From CAIMUS01 sp963708455 (GTDB taxonomy: Bacteria > Pseudomonadota > Gammaproteobacteria > Competibacterales > Competibacteraceae), in the NCBI GenBank assembly GCA_963708455.1, contig CAVPSQ010000010.1, positions 1,674,001-1,738,000 of the forward strand: DNA of 64,000 nt, given 5' to 3'. Made by a program: the position numbers and the translations under genes. Below the pieces are notes generated by a model, which ran no database searches, was not told the DNA's origin, and was given only the letters and a program-made list of their open reading frames with translations. Position 1 is the stretch's first letter. Each line of letters starts with the position of its first letter. Shown here in pieces: positions 9,440 to 19,448 of this stretch.

Positions 9440-10153
9440 GTGGACGTGCTCAGTTTTCGCTGGCGAGCTAAATACGGCCACTTTCTGCGTGCCGAAGCCA
9501 ATGTGAATGCCTTGACTTATCCGGTACCGCCACGGACATCGGTATTGGGACTTATCGCCGCTTTATTCGGCCTGGAAAAAGACGCACTGGCCAGTGAACT
9601 GGCCGACACACAGGTGGCGATAACCGGCACGGCGTTACGGCGGTTCTGGCATCGGGTCAAATTTCGCAAGGACCCGCCCGCCCCTTTACCCTGGGAAATT
9701 TCCAAGCAGCAGAAGGGTACTGAAGCGCCAGAAAAGGCTACCCTGATTCTGCAGGAATGGCTTATCGATCCGGATTTCGTGATTCACATCGCCCTACCTG
9801 AACAGCCACAACGTTTTGCCGAACTGGTCAGCCGCATCCGTGAACACCGCTGGCATTTCACGCCCTGCATGGGGCTGTCGGAGTTGCTGTGCGATATAGA
9901 TTATCTAGCCTGTCAGCCGGCCCGCCCTCTACCCGATGGTCATTACGAGATCCAGGGCGTCTGTCCGGAGTCGCAGGTCCGCCTGCTGACGGGTAACGGT
10001 ATCGGGGTGCAGTTGCTGCGCATGCCGCGCAGTGTCAGTGCGGCCCGGGTATTCACCCATGCCGGTTATTATCTGGAGCATCGCGGCAGACCTTATCCTG
10101 TCACAACCGCTACCGCCTGGCAGGTCGGCCAACAAGTGGTGGTATTCTCATGA
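9440..10153 (+). CDS. cas5: Cas5 subunit of type I-B Cascade
   Basis: 237 residues from a GTG at 9440. This start is chosen because AAGGA lies nine bases upstream and homology begins at once (VDVLSFRWRAKYGHFLRAEANVNALTYPVPPRTSVLGLIAAL). That sequence, with the conserved PPRTSVLGLIAA segment, is the Cas5 RAMP signature. Cas5 caps the 5' handle of the crRNA. The longer reading from 9344 runs inside cas7 and is unlikely. The stop overlaps the cas3 start as ATGA. Confidence 0.88.
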   Translation: MDVLSFRWRAKYGHFLRAEANVNALTYPVPPRTSVLGLIAALFGLEKDALASELADTQVAITGTALRRFWHRVKFRKDPPAPLPWEISKQQKGTEAPEKATLILQEWLIDPDFVIHIALPEQPQRFAELVSRIREHRWHFTPCMGLSELLCDIDYLACQPARPLPDGHYEIQGVCPESQVRLLTGNGIGVQLLRMPRSVSAARVFTHAGYYLEHRGRPYPVTTATAWQVGQQVVVFS

Positions 10154-12500
10154 TCGAAGCAGAAGCCGAGGTATTGTTCTCCCATTACGAACCCACCTTG
10201 CAATTAAAGGAACACATCGCTCAGGTGGACGCCGCGGCGCAATTCCTGCTGGCCTCCCATTCGTCCCAGGTGCGCCAGCGTCGTCCGCAGACGGTGGAAT
10301 TGCTGAATGCGCTGGTGCGCAGCCACGATCTAGGTAAAGGAAGTCCCGCCTTTCAAACCTACATCAGCAACCCCAAACGCTATGCCGGCAAGCTCCGCGC
10401 CAAGGAGCATTCCGCCCTGTCCGCGGCACTGGCTATCCTGTGGGCTAAAGAACGCGCCTGGCCGCCCTTGCAGACACTCGCTCTGGGTCAGGCCGTCGCT
10501 GGGCACCATGCCGGTTTCGCCACGCTCGACCATCTGGAAGAACGACTGTTGCCGGATGATGACGATGTGCTGAATGAACAATGGGCCGGGTTGTCATTAA
10601 CCGCGCTGGCGCGGGCCACCGGTTTACCACTGGCCGGCGTGAGCGGCGACTTCGAGGATGGGCATGGCTGGCTGTTCGACCATGAACAAGTCGCCGACCA
10701 ACTGCACGCCATGCCTTTGACCGAAGCAGTACAGTTCCGGCTGTGGACCCAATTGCTGTTCTCCATTCTGCTGGAAGCAGACAAGGCATTCCTGGCCTTG
10801 CAGCAGGAAAAACTGCAGCGCTATTTTCACTCAGCCCGCCCGCAACTCCCTGCGCACTGGGTGGATACGTATCTTGCCGGACTGCCCGAGACGCCGGTCA
10901 ACCCGCTGCGTCGGCAAATCCGGACGCATATTCTGCAACGCCTGGACCTGGATCACCCCTGCTGCACCCTGACGCTGCCGACCGGCGTGGGCAAAACCCT
11001 GCTGGCGGCGAGTTGGGCCTTGCAGTTGCGGGAACGTATGGCGCAAGCGGCCACAGCAACGCCGCCGAAGATTATCATCGTGCTGCCCTTTCTTGCCATC
11101 ATCGACCAGACCGAACAGGAGTATCGCAAACTGTTTGGACTTAATCAGGAAGCAGATGCCCAATCGGAATGGCTGATGGCGAGTCATTCACTGTCGCAGC
11201 GGCTGTACGAATTGGAAGGCGAACGACTGGGACAGCAGACCAGCTCCTTTTTTCTGGATACCTGGCGCGCGGAAGTCATATTGACCACTTTCGATCAATT
11301 GCTGCTGGCGTTGTTTTCCGACCGGACTCGTCATCTGATGCGCTTCCATCAGTTACTGGATGCGCTGATCATTCTGGACGAAGTGCAGACCTTGCCCTGC
11401 CAGCTCTGGGATCTGGCGGATCACGCGCTGCACGCGCTCACTCAGGAAGGCAACAGCCGAGTGTTATTGATGTCCGCCACCCTGCCGGCGCTGTTGAGCG
11501 GCGGCGTCGAACTGGCAGGCGACGAGCGGCAGGTTAGTGCCATTTTCGCCGCCTTCAAACGCTATCGCATCGCCTTGCGCCACCCTCAGGAGCAGGACCT
11601 CGACGAGTTCTCACCGGTCTGTATCCCCGCCTGGATCAGTGGCTGGCAGCCGGCAAGCGGGTATTGATTACTTTGAACACCCGCGCCTCGGCGAAGCTAG
11701 TCTGGCGTGCGCTTGCCGATTATCTGTCGGACCTGCCGGTCTATCTGATCAGTGCCGATGTCACCCCGCTCGACCGGTTGGCCAGAATCGCCGCCATCAA
11801 AACGGGGCAGCCTTGCGTCGTGGTGTCCACCCAGACGATTGAGGCCGGCGTCGATATCGACATGGATGTGGCTATCCGGGATTTCGCGCCTCTGGATGCG
11901 CTGATCCAGGTGGCGGGCCGATGCAACCGCAACAACCGGCAGGGTGATCACGGCGGGGTAGTCGAAGTCGTCTCGTTGCTTTCGTCCAAGGGCCGGCGTT
12001 ATGCTGAAATGATTTACGATTCAGTGCTGCTGAATATCACTCGCGAGGCGCTGGAGAATCGGGAGACTATTGGTGAGGAAGATGTTCTGGAATTAAGCCG
12101 GCTGTATTTTGACCTGGTGAAAGCTCGTAAGAATACCGGCAGGCAGATCACTGAAGCCTTTGCCCGCTGGCAGCAAATGCCCGATATCCGAACCTTGTTG
12201 CGAGGTGGAAAACGCAAGCAGATTGCTTTTCTGATATTGACCGAAAACGATGACGGGCTGCAGGAAAGAATTGCCGCAGCACTGGCTATTGAGGAGCATT
12301 GGGAAAAGCGCAATGCATTGCGCGAATTGGCGGCAGAAATTCAGAAACGCACAGTCAGTGTCTATGCACGGGCTGATTGCGATCCCGGTGATTATGCGGA
12401 CCCGCTGGGCCCCTTCTGGCTGTTACGGGAAGGTTATTACCATCCACAAAGCGGATTGGATTTACAAGTAGAGGAGGATCATCCCACATGCATCCTATAG
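10150..12500 (+). CDS. cas3: Cas3 nuclease-helicase, interrupted by one frameshift
   Basis: Cas3 degrades target DNA after Cascade binding. The first frame (10150-11667, 505 residues if read alone) has the HD nuclease with HD at residues 59-60 (SHDLGKG), then the helicase with LPTGVGKT near 275, the DEVQ box near 409 and LMSATLP. The second half (to 12500) has STQTIEAGVDID and the motif VI region QVAGRCNRNN. The join fails by one base near 11612-11622: the sequence reads ACCGGTCTG, where ACCGGGTCTG would give SPGLYPRLDQWLAAGKRVLITLNTRA in a single frame. If real, the shift removes helicase motifs IV-VI and would stop interference; a missing G in a short run is as likely. The start overlaps cas5 as ATGA. 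Confidence 0.88.
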
Positions 12501-13180
12501 CCAAAGTACCCTATGCCTGTCTGCAATTCACCTGGGACAAGACGCTGGCTGGTCCTCCTCTCCGGCGGGCCGAGCAATTGCGTGGCGCGTTGGGGCGAAC
12601 CTTTGTCGATGACGACTCTTTTCATCAGCATGACGAGCAGGGGCGGCCCCTGTATCGCTATCCCCGCATCCAGTATCGCTGGCGCAATGGACATGGGATC
12701 GTAGCCGGCTGGGGCGAGGCGGCAGGCCGGTTGTTGCAATTGCCCTGGCTGGATTTGAATCTCAATCTGGGCGGTGAGGCTGTGCAGATTGTCGATGCGC
12801 TGCTGACCACCAATCACAGTCTGTTCGCCGTTGCTGAAACGCTGCGTTATTACCACTGGGTCAGCCCCGTACTGATGTTCAATCAGAAAAACTATCCGCG
12901 CTATCAGGGCATGAATTCGTTGGAGCAGCAATATGAGCGGGATCGGTTATTGGTGGCGCAGTTGCTGACGGCGATGCGCGGCCTGGAGGTGGAGTTTCCA
13001 GTGCAGTTGTATGCGGCTTTCACCGTTATTAAGACACTGACCTGCCCTTACAAAAATCAGCAACTACTCGGCCTATTGGGCAGTTTCGTGTGCAATGCCG
13101 TATTGCCTTCGGGTTTCGCTATCGGGCATGGGGTCAGTCATGGCTTCGGGTGGATTACGCCCGAAGAGGAAATCGGATAA
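12488..13180 (+). CDS. cas6: Cas6b-like crRNA-processing endoribonuclease (divergent)
   Basis: 230 residues. The C-terminus, LPSGFAIGHGVSHGFGWI, matches the glycine-rich loop that ends Cas6b-type RAMP proteins (commonly GIGKSVSRGFG), with His in place of the usual Lys and Arg. The N-terminal half (YACLQFTWDKTLAGPPLRRAEQLRGALG) fits the family's N-terminal domain. Cas6 would cut within the repeat to leave an 8-base ATTGAAAC handle. A strong GGAGG lies upstream of the ATG, which overlaps the cas3 end by 13 bases. Its place between cas3 and cas1 is unusual; cas6 is more often first in I-B operons. The catalytic residues cannot be assigned with confidence. Confidence 0.7.
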   Translation: MHPIAKVPYACLQFTWDKTLAGPPLRRAEQLRGALGRTFVDDDSFHQHDEQGRPLYRYPRIQYRWRNGHGIVAGWGEAAGRLLQLPWLDLNLNLGGEAVQIVDALLTTNHSLFAVAETLRYYHWVSPVLMFNQKNYPRYQGMNSLEQQYERDRLLVAQLLTAMRGLEVEFPVQLYAAFTVIKTLTCPYKNQQLLGLLGSFVCNAVLPSGFAIGHGVSHGFGWITPEEEIG

Positions 13181-13192
13181 AGGGGCAATGAC

Positions 13193-14164
13193 ATGGATCT
13201 GATATTGACGACTTTTGGCGCCTATCTGCACCGCGAAGGCGAGTTGTTCATCATTAATATCAAGGAGCAGAAACAGCAGGTCTCTTCGCGTAAGGTCCGC
13301 ACCATTATGATTACCACGGGCGCCAGTCTGTCGACGGATGCGATTGCGCTTGCCTTGGAAAAGAATATCGATATTGTATTTCTCGACAAATACGGCGATC
13401 CTTACGGACGGATATGGCACGGGCGGCCGGGTTCCACGACGGCGATCCGCCGGGCGCAATTGCGGCTGGCGGATACCCGTGACGGGTTGCAGTTAGCGTT
13501 ATCCTGGCTGTTGCGCAAGCTGGACAATCAATTGGAATTTTTGCAAGAGGCGCGTACCCGACGTACTCGATTGTCGGCGCCGTTGACTGAAAAAACGGAC
13601 GCTTTGCGACAGGTTCGGCGGCAGATCGAAGTGTTGGAAGGGGAATTGGATGGGGTGCGCGGGACCTTAATGGGATTCGAGGGCAAAGCCGGGCGGATTT
13701 ACTGGGATGCCGTCAACCTGTTGTTGCCAGAAAATTTCCGCTTCGAGTCCCGTTCGCGTAATCCGGCCAAGGATGAGTTCAATTGTCTGTTGAATTATTC
13801 GTATGGAGTGCTTTACAGTCTGGTGGAACGTGCCTGCGTTCTGGCCGGTCTGGATCCGTATGTGGGTTTCGTGCATACCGATCATTATCAGAAGCTGTCG
13901 CTGGTATTCGATCTGATCGAGTGTTATCGCATTTGGGCGGATGCAACCGTGGTCGGTCTGTTCGCAGCACGGCTGGTCAAACAGGATATGTTCGATAAGC
14001 TGCATAACGGTTTGACTTTGAATAAAGAGGGTAAGGCCGTTTTAATGGAAAAATTCGGGGCCTATCTGGATGAGGGAATGCGTTACGGTAATCGTAATAT
14101 CAAGCGGCGCGAGACGGTGCAATTGGACTGTCACCGGATCGCTAATGAATTGATCGGCCAGTGA
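13193..14164 (+). CDS. cas1: Cas1 integrase (type I-B)
   Basis: 323 residues, normal length for Cas1b. With Cas2 it inserts new spacers at the leader end. The metal-binding residues are E163 (GFEGKAGRIYW), H228 (GFVHTDHYQKLSL) and D240 (SLVFDLIE). The N-terminal beta domain has the usual MTTGASLSTDAIALALEKNIDIVFLD-like segment. It begins 12 bases after cas6 and its stop overlaps the cas2 start. No sign of damage, so adaptation may be intact even if cas3 is not. Confidence 0.95.
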   Translation: MDLILTTFGAYLHREGELFIINIKEQKQQVSSRKVRTIMITTGASLSTDAIALALEKNIDIVFLDKYGDPYGRIWHGRPGSTTAIRRAQLRLADTRDGLQLALSWLLRKLDNQLEFLQEARTRRTRLSAPLTEKTDALRQVRRQIEVLEGELDGVRGTLMGFEGKAGRIYWDAVNLLLPENFRFESRSRNPAKDEFNCLLNYSYGVLYSLVERACVLAGLDPYVGFVHTDHYQKLSLVFDLIECYRIWADATVVGLFAARLVKQDMFDKLHNGLTLNKEGKAVLMEKFGAYLDEGMRYGNRNIKRRETVQLDCHRIANELIGQ

Positions 14165-14472
14165 GCATGAAACAGAACGAGACGCTGGTTTGGATTCTGT
14201 ACGATATTTCCTTGAATAAGCCACGTTCTAAAGTGGCCAAATTATGCAAGGAAGCCGGGTTATATCGGGTGCAGAAGTCGGTTTTTCTGGGTACGATTGC
14301 GCGCAATCGTCTGGATGAATTGAGCCTTGCCGTCGAAGATTTCATGGATAAAGATACCGATTCGATTTATATCTTTCCGATGTGCGAGACGGATTTTAAG
14401 AAGGTGAATCTGTTAGGGCAGGCTTTTGATCAGAAGCTGGTGACGGATGAAGTCAGGGCGCTATTTGTATGA
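14161..14472 (+). CDS. cas2: Cas2 (CRISPR adaptation)
   Basis: About 100 residues. The ferredoxin-like fold is shown by WILYDISLNKPRSKVAKLCKEAGLYRVQKSVFLG, with the conserved Asp at the end of strand 1. The GTG at 14161 overlaps the cas1 stop; an ATG at 14167 is an equally good start. The 3' end overlaps the cas4 ATG by four bases. Cas2 dimers form the centre of the Cas1-Cas2 integration complex. Confidence 0.94.
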   Translation: MSMKQNETLVWILYDISLNKPRSKVAKLCKEAGLYRVQKSVFLGTIARNRLDELSLAVEDFMDKDTDSIYIFPMCETDFKKVNLLGQAFDQKLVTDEVRALFV

Positions 14473-15074
14473 ATGACTGGAATGATACCGAGAGCACACC
14501 GATGCTCACGCCGTCGGAGGTGCTGGAGCATGTATTCTGTCCGCGTTTTACGTGGTTCATGAATGTGCAGCATATCGATCAGCACGAGGATCAGCGGTAC
14601 AAGGTGTTGAAAGGGCGTGAAGTTCACCAGCGGCGGGAAGCGGAAAACAAGACCTATCTACGGCGCAAGATCGGCGTCACTAAGCGGGAGAACGAGGTTT
14701 ATCTGGCGTGTCCCAAGCTGCGGATGCGAGGGATTGTGGATGAGGTTCTCTGGTTGAATGATGGGACGATGGCGCCGCTGGATTATAAGTATACCGAGTC
14801 GCGGGAGGAGGCTTTCAAGACGCATCGTATGCAGATCATCATGTATGCGATGCTGATTGCTGAAACGCACCAGGCGGAAGTCAATCGAGGCTATGTGGCC
14901 TACATCCGGGGCGGCAGTCAGTTGCTGGAAATCCCGATCACCGATCAGGGCAGGCTTGAGGTCAAAGGTATGGTCGATGAGATTTTCGACATCATCAAGA
15001 CGGGCAGGTTACCGAAGCGCACGCCTAACCGTAACCGTTGCCTGGACTGCTGTTACAAAAATATTTGTGTGTAG
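14469..15074 (+). CDS. cas4: Cas4 exonuclease (Fe-S, RecB-like)
   Basis: 201 residues. Cas4 trims and orients prespacers. The Fe-S ligands are one N-terminal Cys (EHVFCPR) and a C-terminal cluster (CLDCCYKNIC). The RecB-like core has APLDYKYT and QIIMYAMLI. It is the last gene of the operon, directly upstream of the leader, and overlaps cas2 as ATGA. In most I-B operons cas4 comes before cas1; the order here is cas1-cas2-cas4. A longer acidic N-terminus (MNDWNDTES) precedes the domain. Confidence 0.92.
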   Translation: MNDWNDTESTPMLTPSEVLEHVFCPRFTWFMNVQHIDQHEDQRYKVLKGREVHQRREAENKTYLRRKIGVTKRENEVYLACPKLRMRGIVDEVLWLNDGTMAPLDYKYTESREEAFKTHRMQIIMYAMLIAETHQAEVNRGYVAYIRGGSQLLEIPITDQGRLEVKGMVDEIFDIIKTGRLPKRTPNRNRCLDCCYKNICV

Positions 15075-15247
15075 CCGGTGCGGCTTTTCAAGCTCTTGAT
15101 GCAGCGAACAAACTTGACTTTTGAAGGATGTAAAGACTATGCTTGTCAAGCAGTTTGGAGGTGATCTGATGGGGCTGAATATATCAAAATCTGGTGTCTT
15201 TTTTAGACTTATCACTTTGATAGTCCAAAAGATTACTGAAAACGGCG
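15075..15247 (+). promoter_or_regulatory. CRISPR leader with candidate promoter
   Basis: An AT-rich stretch of 173 bases between cas4 and the first repeat, with no ORF. A sigma-70-like pair, TTGACT at 15114-15119 and TATGCT at 15138-15143 with 18 bases between them, could drive the precursor crRNA. Its position beside the adaptation genes, and the direction of the repeats (ending ATTGAAAC), mark this as the side where new spacers enter. The promoter call is tentative; the leader call is firmer. Confidence 0.65.
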
Positions 15248-18200
15248 GCTTAAGCTCTTAATCCAAGAGAATAAGGATTGAAACTCTGACAGTTTCCGCG
15301 CGCTATCAAGGGCGGCGGTAAGGCTTAAGCTCTTAATCCAAGAGAATAAGGATTGAAACCATCTTAACGCTCACCGTGTCTGAAGGGGTTTCGTCGCTTA
15401 AGCTCTTAATCCAAGAGAATAAGGATTGAAACATCTTCCAAGTTGCGTCTTATCGCCTGCTCTCGGACGCTTAAGCTCTTAATCCAAGAGAATAAGGATT
15501 GAAACATGGCGATGGGATTCGAAAGAACCCCATTAAGGCTTAAGCTCTTAATCCAAGAGAATAAGGATTGAAACCGGACAAAATCTAGCGCATCATGATG
15601 CCCGCAGGCTTAAGCTCTTAATCCAAGAGAATAAGGATTGAAACACGGATCGACTTGGCTAATCCGAGTAGATTGCATTGCATGACATCAGGCCGCGCTA
15701 ATCAGGGCTTAAGCTCTTAATCCAAGAGAATAAGGATTGAAACACTTCTACCGTACTGACTTCAGGCGCGTGCGTGCGTTGCTTAAGCTCTTAATCCAAG
15801 AGAATAAGGATTGAAACGTATCTGGTCAGCAGTCAGTGATAGATCGCGGGTCTGTTTCTGCTTAAGCTCTTAATCCAAGAGAATAAGGATTGAAACGCCG
15901 TTTAGCAGCGTAGGAAGCTGGAATTGATACCGTGGCTTAAGCTCTTAATCCAAGAGAATAAGGATTGAAACGCTGATCGATGGGGGTCGTGGTGCCAAGA
16001 CCGTTGCTTAAGCTCTTAATCCAAGAGAATAAGGATTGAAACCGCTAATGTCAGGCGTCTTAGAAACCGATTTTGTGCTTAAGCTCTTAATCCAAGAGAA
16101 TAAGGATTGAAACACGCTCAGGGAAAGCTCTTGCAGAAGAAGGTCATCGGTGCTTAAGCTCTTAATCCAAGAGAATAAGGATTGAAACATCTCGGCCTGC
16201 AGTGGCCCGCCGTCCTTGCCGGTAGCTTAAGCTCTTAATCCAAGAGAATAAGGATTGAAACTCCGTTGGGTGCTGCGTGGGCGCCGATGCTGCTGTTCTG
16301 GCTTAAGCTCTTAATCCAAGAGAATAAGGATTGAAACAGATGGAAGAAGTGAAAAGCCAGACCAGCCTAAAAAAGGCTTAAGCTCTTAATCCAAGAGAAT
16401 AAGGATTGAAACAAAATCAATACGTAAACGTATAAAAAGACAAAAAAAGCTTAAGCTCTTAATCCAAGAGAATAAGGATTGAAACGGTGACGGCGACGCC
16501 ACACCAGATTGGACCGACCCGGGCTTAAGCTCTTAATCCAAGAGAATAAGGATTGAAACATCGGATTTCATTACTGACCCCTTAACGAAAAGTCGGGCTT
16601 AAGCTCTTAATCCAAGAGAATAAGGATTGAAACCCTGTCCCCCATGACTATAACAAGCCGGGGATTGCTTGCTTAAGCTCTTAATCCAAGAGAATAAGGA
16701 TTGAAACATCGCGACGAGGAAACAGGTGATCCCCCTCCGCCAGGCTTAAGCTCTTAATCCAAGAGAATAAGGATTGAAACCCGCCACTCAGAGCGGAAAA
16801 TACAAGACTCGTAGCGCTTAAGCTCTTAATCCAAGAGAATAAGGATTGAAACAGGTGGCTTTAGGGACTATATCCGCGCCAGCCGCAGGCTTAAGCTCTT
16901 AATCCAAGAGAATAAGGATTGAAACTACAGGAACGGTAGCTACCATGCAAGAAAAAAGGCAAGCTTAAGCTCTTAATCCAAGAGAATAAGGATTGAAACT
17001 TCATTACTTTACTCCAACAAAGTTAAAAATATCAAAGGCTTAAGCTCTTAATCCAAGAGAATAAGGATTGAAACAGCAGCGTCTGAAGCTGGTTGCTTGT
17101 CGGGGAAGTGGCTTAAGCTCTTAATCCAAGAGAATAAGGATTGAAACCCGCTGGAAGCGATGCCATGAGTACGTTTCGGCTGGGCTTAAGCTCTTAATCC
17201 AAGAGAATAAGGATTGAAACATGCCTTGCGACAATTGTCGCAGGTGCGCGTGTGCGGCTTAAGCTCTTAATCCAAGAGAATAAGGATTGAAACCTGCCTA
17301 CACTTGATCTAGTCGAAAACCTTTTTCTTTGGCTTAAGCTCTTAATCCAAGAGAATAAGGATTGAAACTCCGCAGGCATGCTGCATGCGGGCATGAAAAT
17401 TGTTTGCTTAAGCTCTTAATCCAAGAGAATAAGGATTGAAACCTAGAGAATCTAGCAATGCTATTATATCAACCAATGGCTTAAGCTCTTAATCCAAGAG
17501 AATAAGGATTGAAACCGGTGACGGCGTATTCGGCATCAGCACTTTTAGGCGCGCTTAAGCTCTTAATCCAAGAGAATAAGGATTGAAACATTCCAGTGTG
17601 CTGGTGATTGTCATAACTGAGGGGAAAGCTTAAGCTCTTAATCCAAGAGAATAAGGATTGAAACTCCGATTGCTGTGCTGAATAGCAACGCCATTACGGA
17701 GGCTTAAGCTCTTAATCCAAGAGAATAAGGATTGAAACTGGAAATGCTTTCTTACACCGACAAAGCCCTGCCAGCGCTTAAGCTCTTAATCCAAGAGAAT
17801 AAGGATTGAAACCCGACTATATCGGTTGTAGCCCGGAGTGTCATATAAGCTTAAGCTCTTAATCCAAGAGAATAAGGATTGAAACCTGGCGGGGGTATCC
17901 GATATGCCGAGCCTGACCCGCAGGCTTAAGCTCTTAATCCAAGAGAATAAGGATTGAAACATTATATGGTAGTCACGGGCGGCGACTGCGGGGTGGCTTA
18001 AGCTCTTAATCCAAGAGAATAAGGATTGAAACGTTCTCCGCCCACGCGACGGCGCGAGCGCCACAGAGCTTAAGCTCTTAATCCAAGAGAATAAGGATTG
18101 AAACCCGCAGACGTAAAGGCCAGGGTGAAATACTCGGAAAGCTTAAGCTCTTAATCCAAGAGAATAAGGATTGAAACGTAGTGTCGGTCAATGTTATTAG

Positions 18201-19060
18201 CGCCCGACCGCGCAAGCTTAAGCTCTTAATCCAAGAGAATAAGGATTGAAACTCCAACCGCCCCGGCGTTCCGGGAGTGAGGAGTACGCTTAAGCTCTTA
18301 ATCCAAGAGAATAAGGATTGAAACGCAATACGATTCGTGACAATATCCAGAGAGGCACTATAGCTTAAGCTCTTAATCCAAGAGAATAAGGATTGAAACC
18401 AGGGGTAATCTGGATTCGGCTGGATGCCGACCCGAGCTTAAGCTCTTAATCCAAGAGAATAAGGATTGAAACCCGTAAGGGACGGCAAGAGTCTCTTTAA
18501 GCTGGAGAGCTTAAGCTCTTAATCCAAGAGAATAAGGATTGAAACATATCTCTCAGCTTTCGTCAGTTTTCGTCAGTTTTGCTTAAGCTCTTAATCCAAG
18601 AGAATAAGGATTGAAACAAGATGGACTGATTTGGCTGCCGGCCCATCCCGATATTGCTTAAGCTCTTAATCCAAGAGAATAAGGATTGAAACTATGGTTA
18701 CGCGGTGGCCGAGTGCCTGTGGGCGCCGGGCTTAAGCTCTTAATCCAAGAGAATAAGGATTGAAACATACCTCCCTTGACCGCCGTCCGCGCCATGCGCC
18801 CATGCTTAAGCTCTTAATCCAAGAGAATAAGGATTGAAACTCGATTACGAGCGCAGACCAACCCGGACATTCGATAGGCTTAAGCTCTTAATCCAAGAGA
18901 ATAAGGATTGAAACGAGGCGGACCTGGCCCTGCAGGAGCGCACGCTCCATGCTTAAGCTCTTAATCCAAGAGAATAAGGATTGAAACATAAAACGGGCCG
19001 GCGGGGACGCCGGCGCTCCCAGGGCTTAAGCTCTTAATCCAAGAGAATAAGGATTGAAAC
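15248..19060 (+). CRISPR. type I-B CRISPR array, 52 repeats and 51 spacers
   Basis: A 37-bp repeat starts GCTTAAGCTCTTAATCC and ends AAGGATTGAAAC. I counted 52 copies by eye, from 15248-15284 to 19024-19060, and saw no sequence difference among them, including the last. Spacers are 32-42 bp, mostly 35-38, except one of 62 bp at 15645-15706. The repeat can fold: CTCTT and AAGAG flank a five-base AATCC loop, and the first eight bases, GCTTAAGC, are their own complement. The 3' ATTGAAAC is the standard crRNA handle. I found no two identical spacers and recognise no targets. Minus-strand translation of the repeats gives FQSLFSWIKSLS peptides, which are not genes. Confidence 0.98.
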
Positions 19061-19232
19061 GGTGACCAGAGGGTGAGGAACGAATCCTAACATTTTCCGG
19101 TCTGGCGTTAATATTGGGGTTCCTTCGTCACCCCAACGGTCATGTTCTTTGGCAACGACACTCCTGCCGATGAAAACACTGCTGTACTTTCATGGCAACC
19201 TACAGGTCCTGTATGAATAACTGGAGATTTAA

Positions 19233-19448
19233 ATGAACGCACATCGAGTTGAGACAACTATAAATCAAGATGGGACATTAACGCTCAAGGACATTCCTTT
19301 CCAAGCCGGGGATGAGGTTGAAGTCATTATCTTAGAACGCTTGCCAAAACCGAGCGGTGATAACCCTTATCCACTTCGCGGCCAGCCTGTGCAATATGCT
19401 GCGCCTACTGAGCCTGTCGCAGAAAATGATTGGAGCGCTCTGCAATGA
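19233..19448 (+). CDS. small VapB-like antitoxin
   Basis: 71 residues. The first half, RVETTINQDGTLTLKDIPFQAGDEVEVIILE, has the AbrB/SpoVT-like pattern of antitoxin N-termini (beta strands around TLTLKDIPF and GDEVEVIIL), and the rest is a Pro-rich tail that would wrap the toxin. GGAG lies upstream of the ATG. Its stop overlaps, as ATGA, the start of a PIN-domain toxin of which only 21 codons remain. The antitoxin gene itself is intact but now has no full partner. Confidence 0.65.
   Translation: MNAHRVETTINQDGTLTLKDIPFQAGDEVEVIILERLPKPSGDNPYPLRGQPVQYAAPTEPVAENDWSALQ

Noticed and set aside
15009..15215. Minus-strand frame of 68 codons over the end of cas4 and the leader
   Set aside because: It overlaps cas4 and has no ribosome-binding site or homology.
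15645..15706. A degenerate repeat hidden in the long spacer
   Set aside because: Only TAATCC and scattered bases align with the repeat; this is no better than chance, and the length does not fit two spacers.
16486..17552. Spacers 17 and 31 as duplicates
   Set aside because: They share only GGTGACGGCG; the rest differs.
16008..18064. Minus-strand open frames of 60-92 codons across the array (FQSLFSWIKSLS peptides)
   Set aside because: They are translations of the CRISPR repeats on the wrong strand and change at every spacer.
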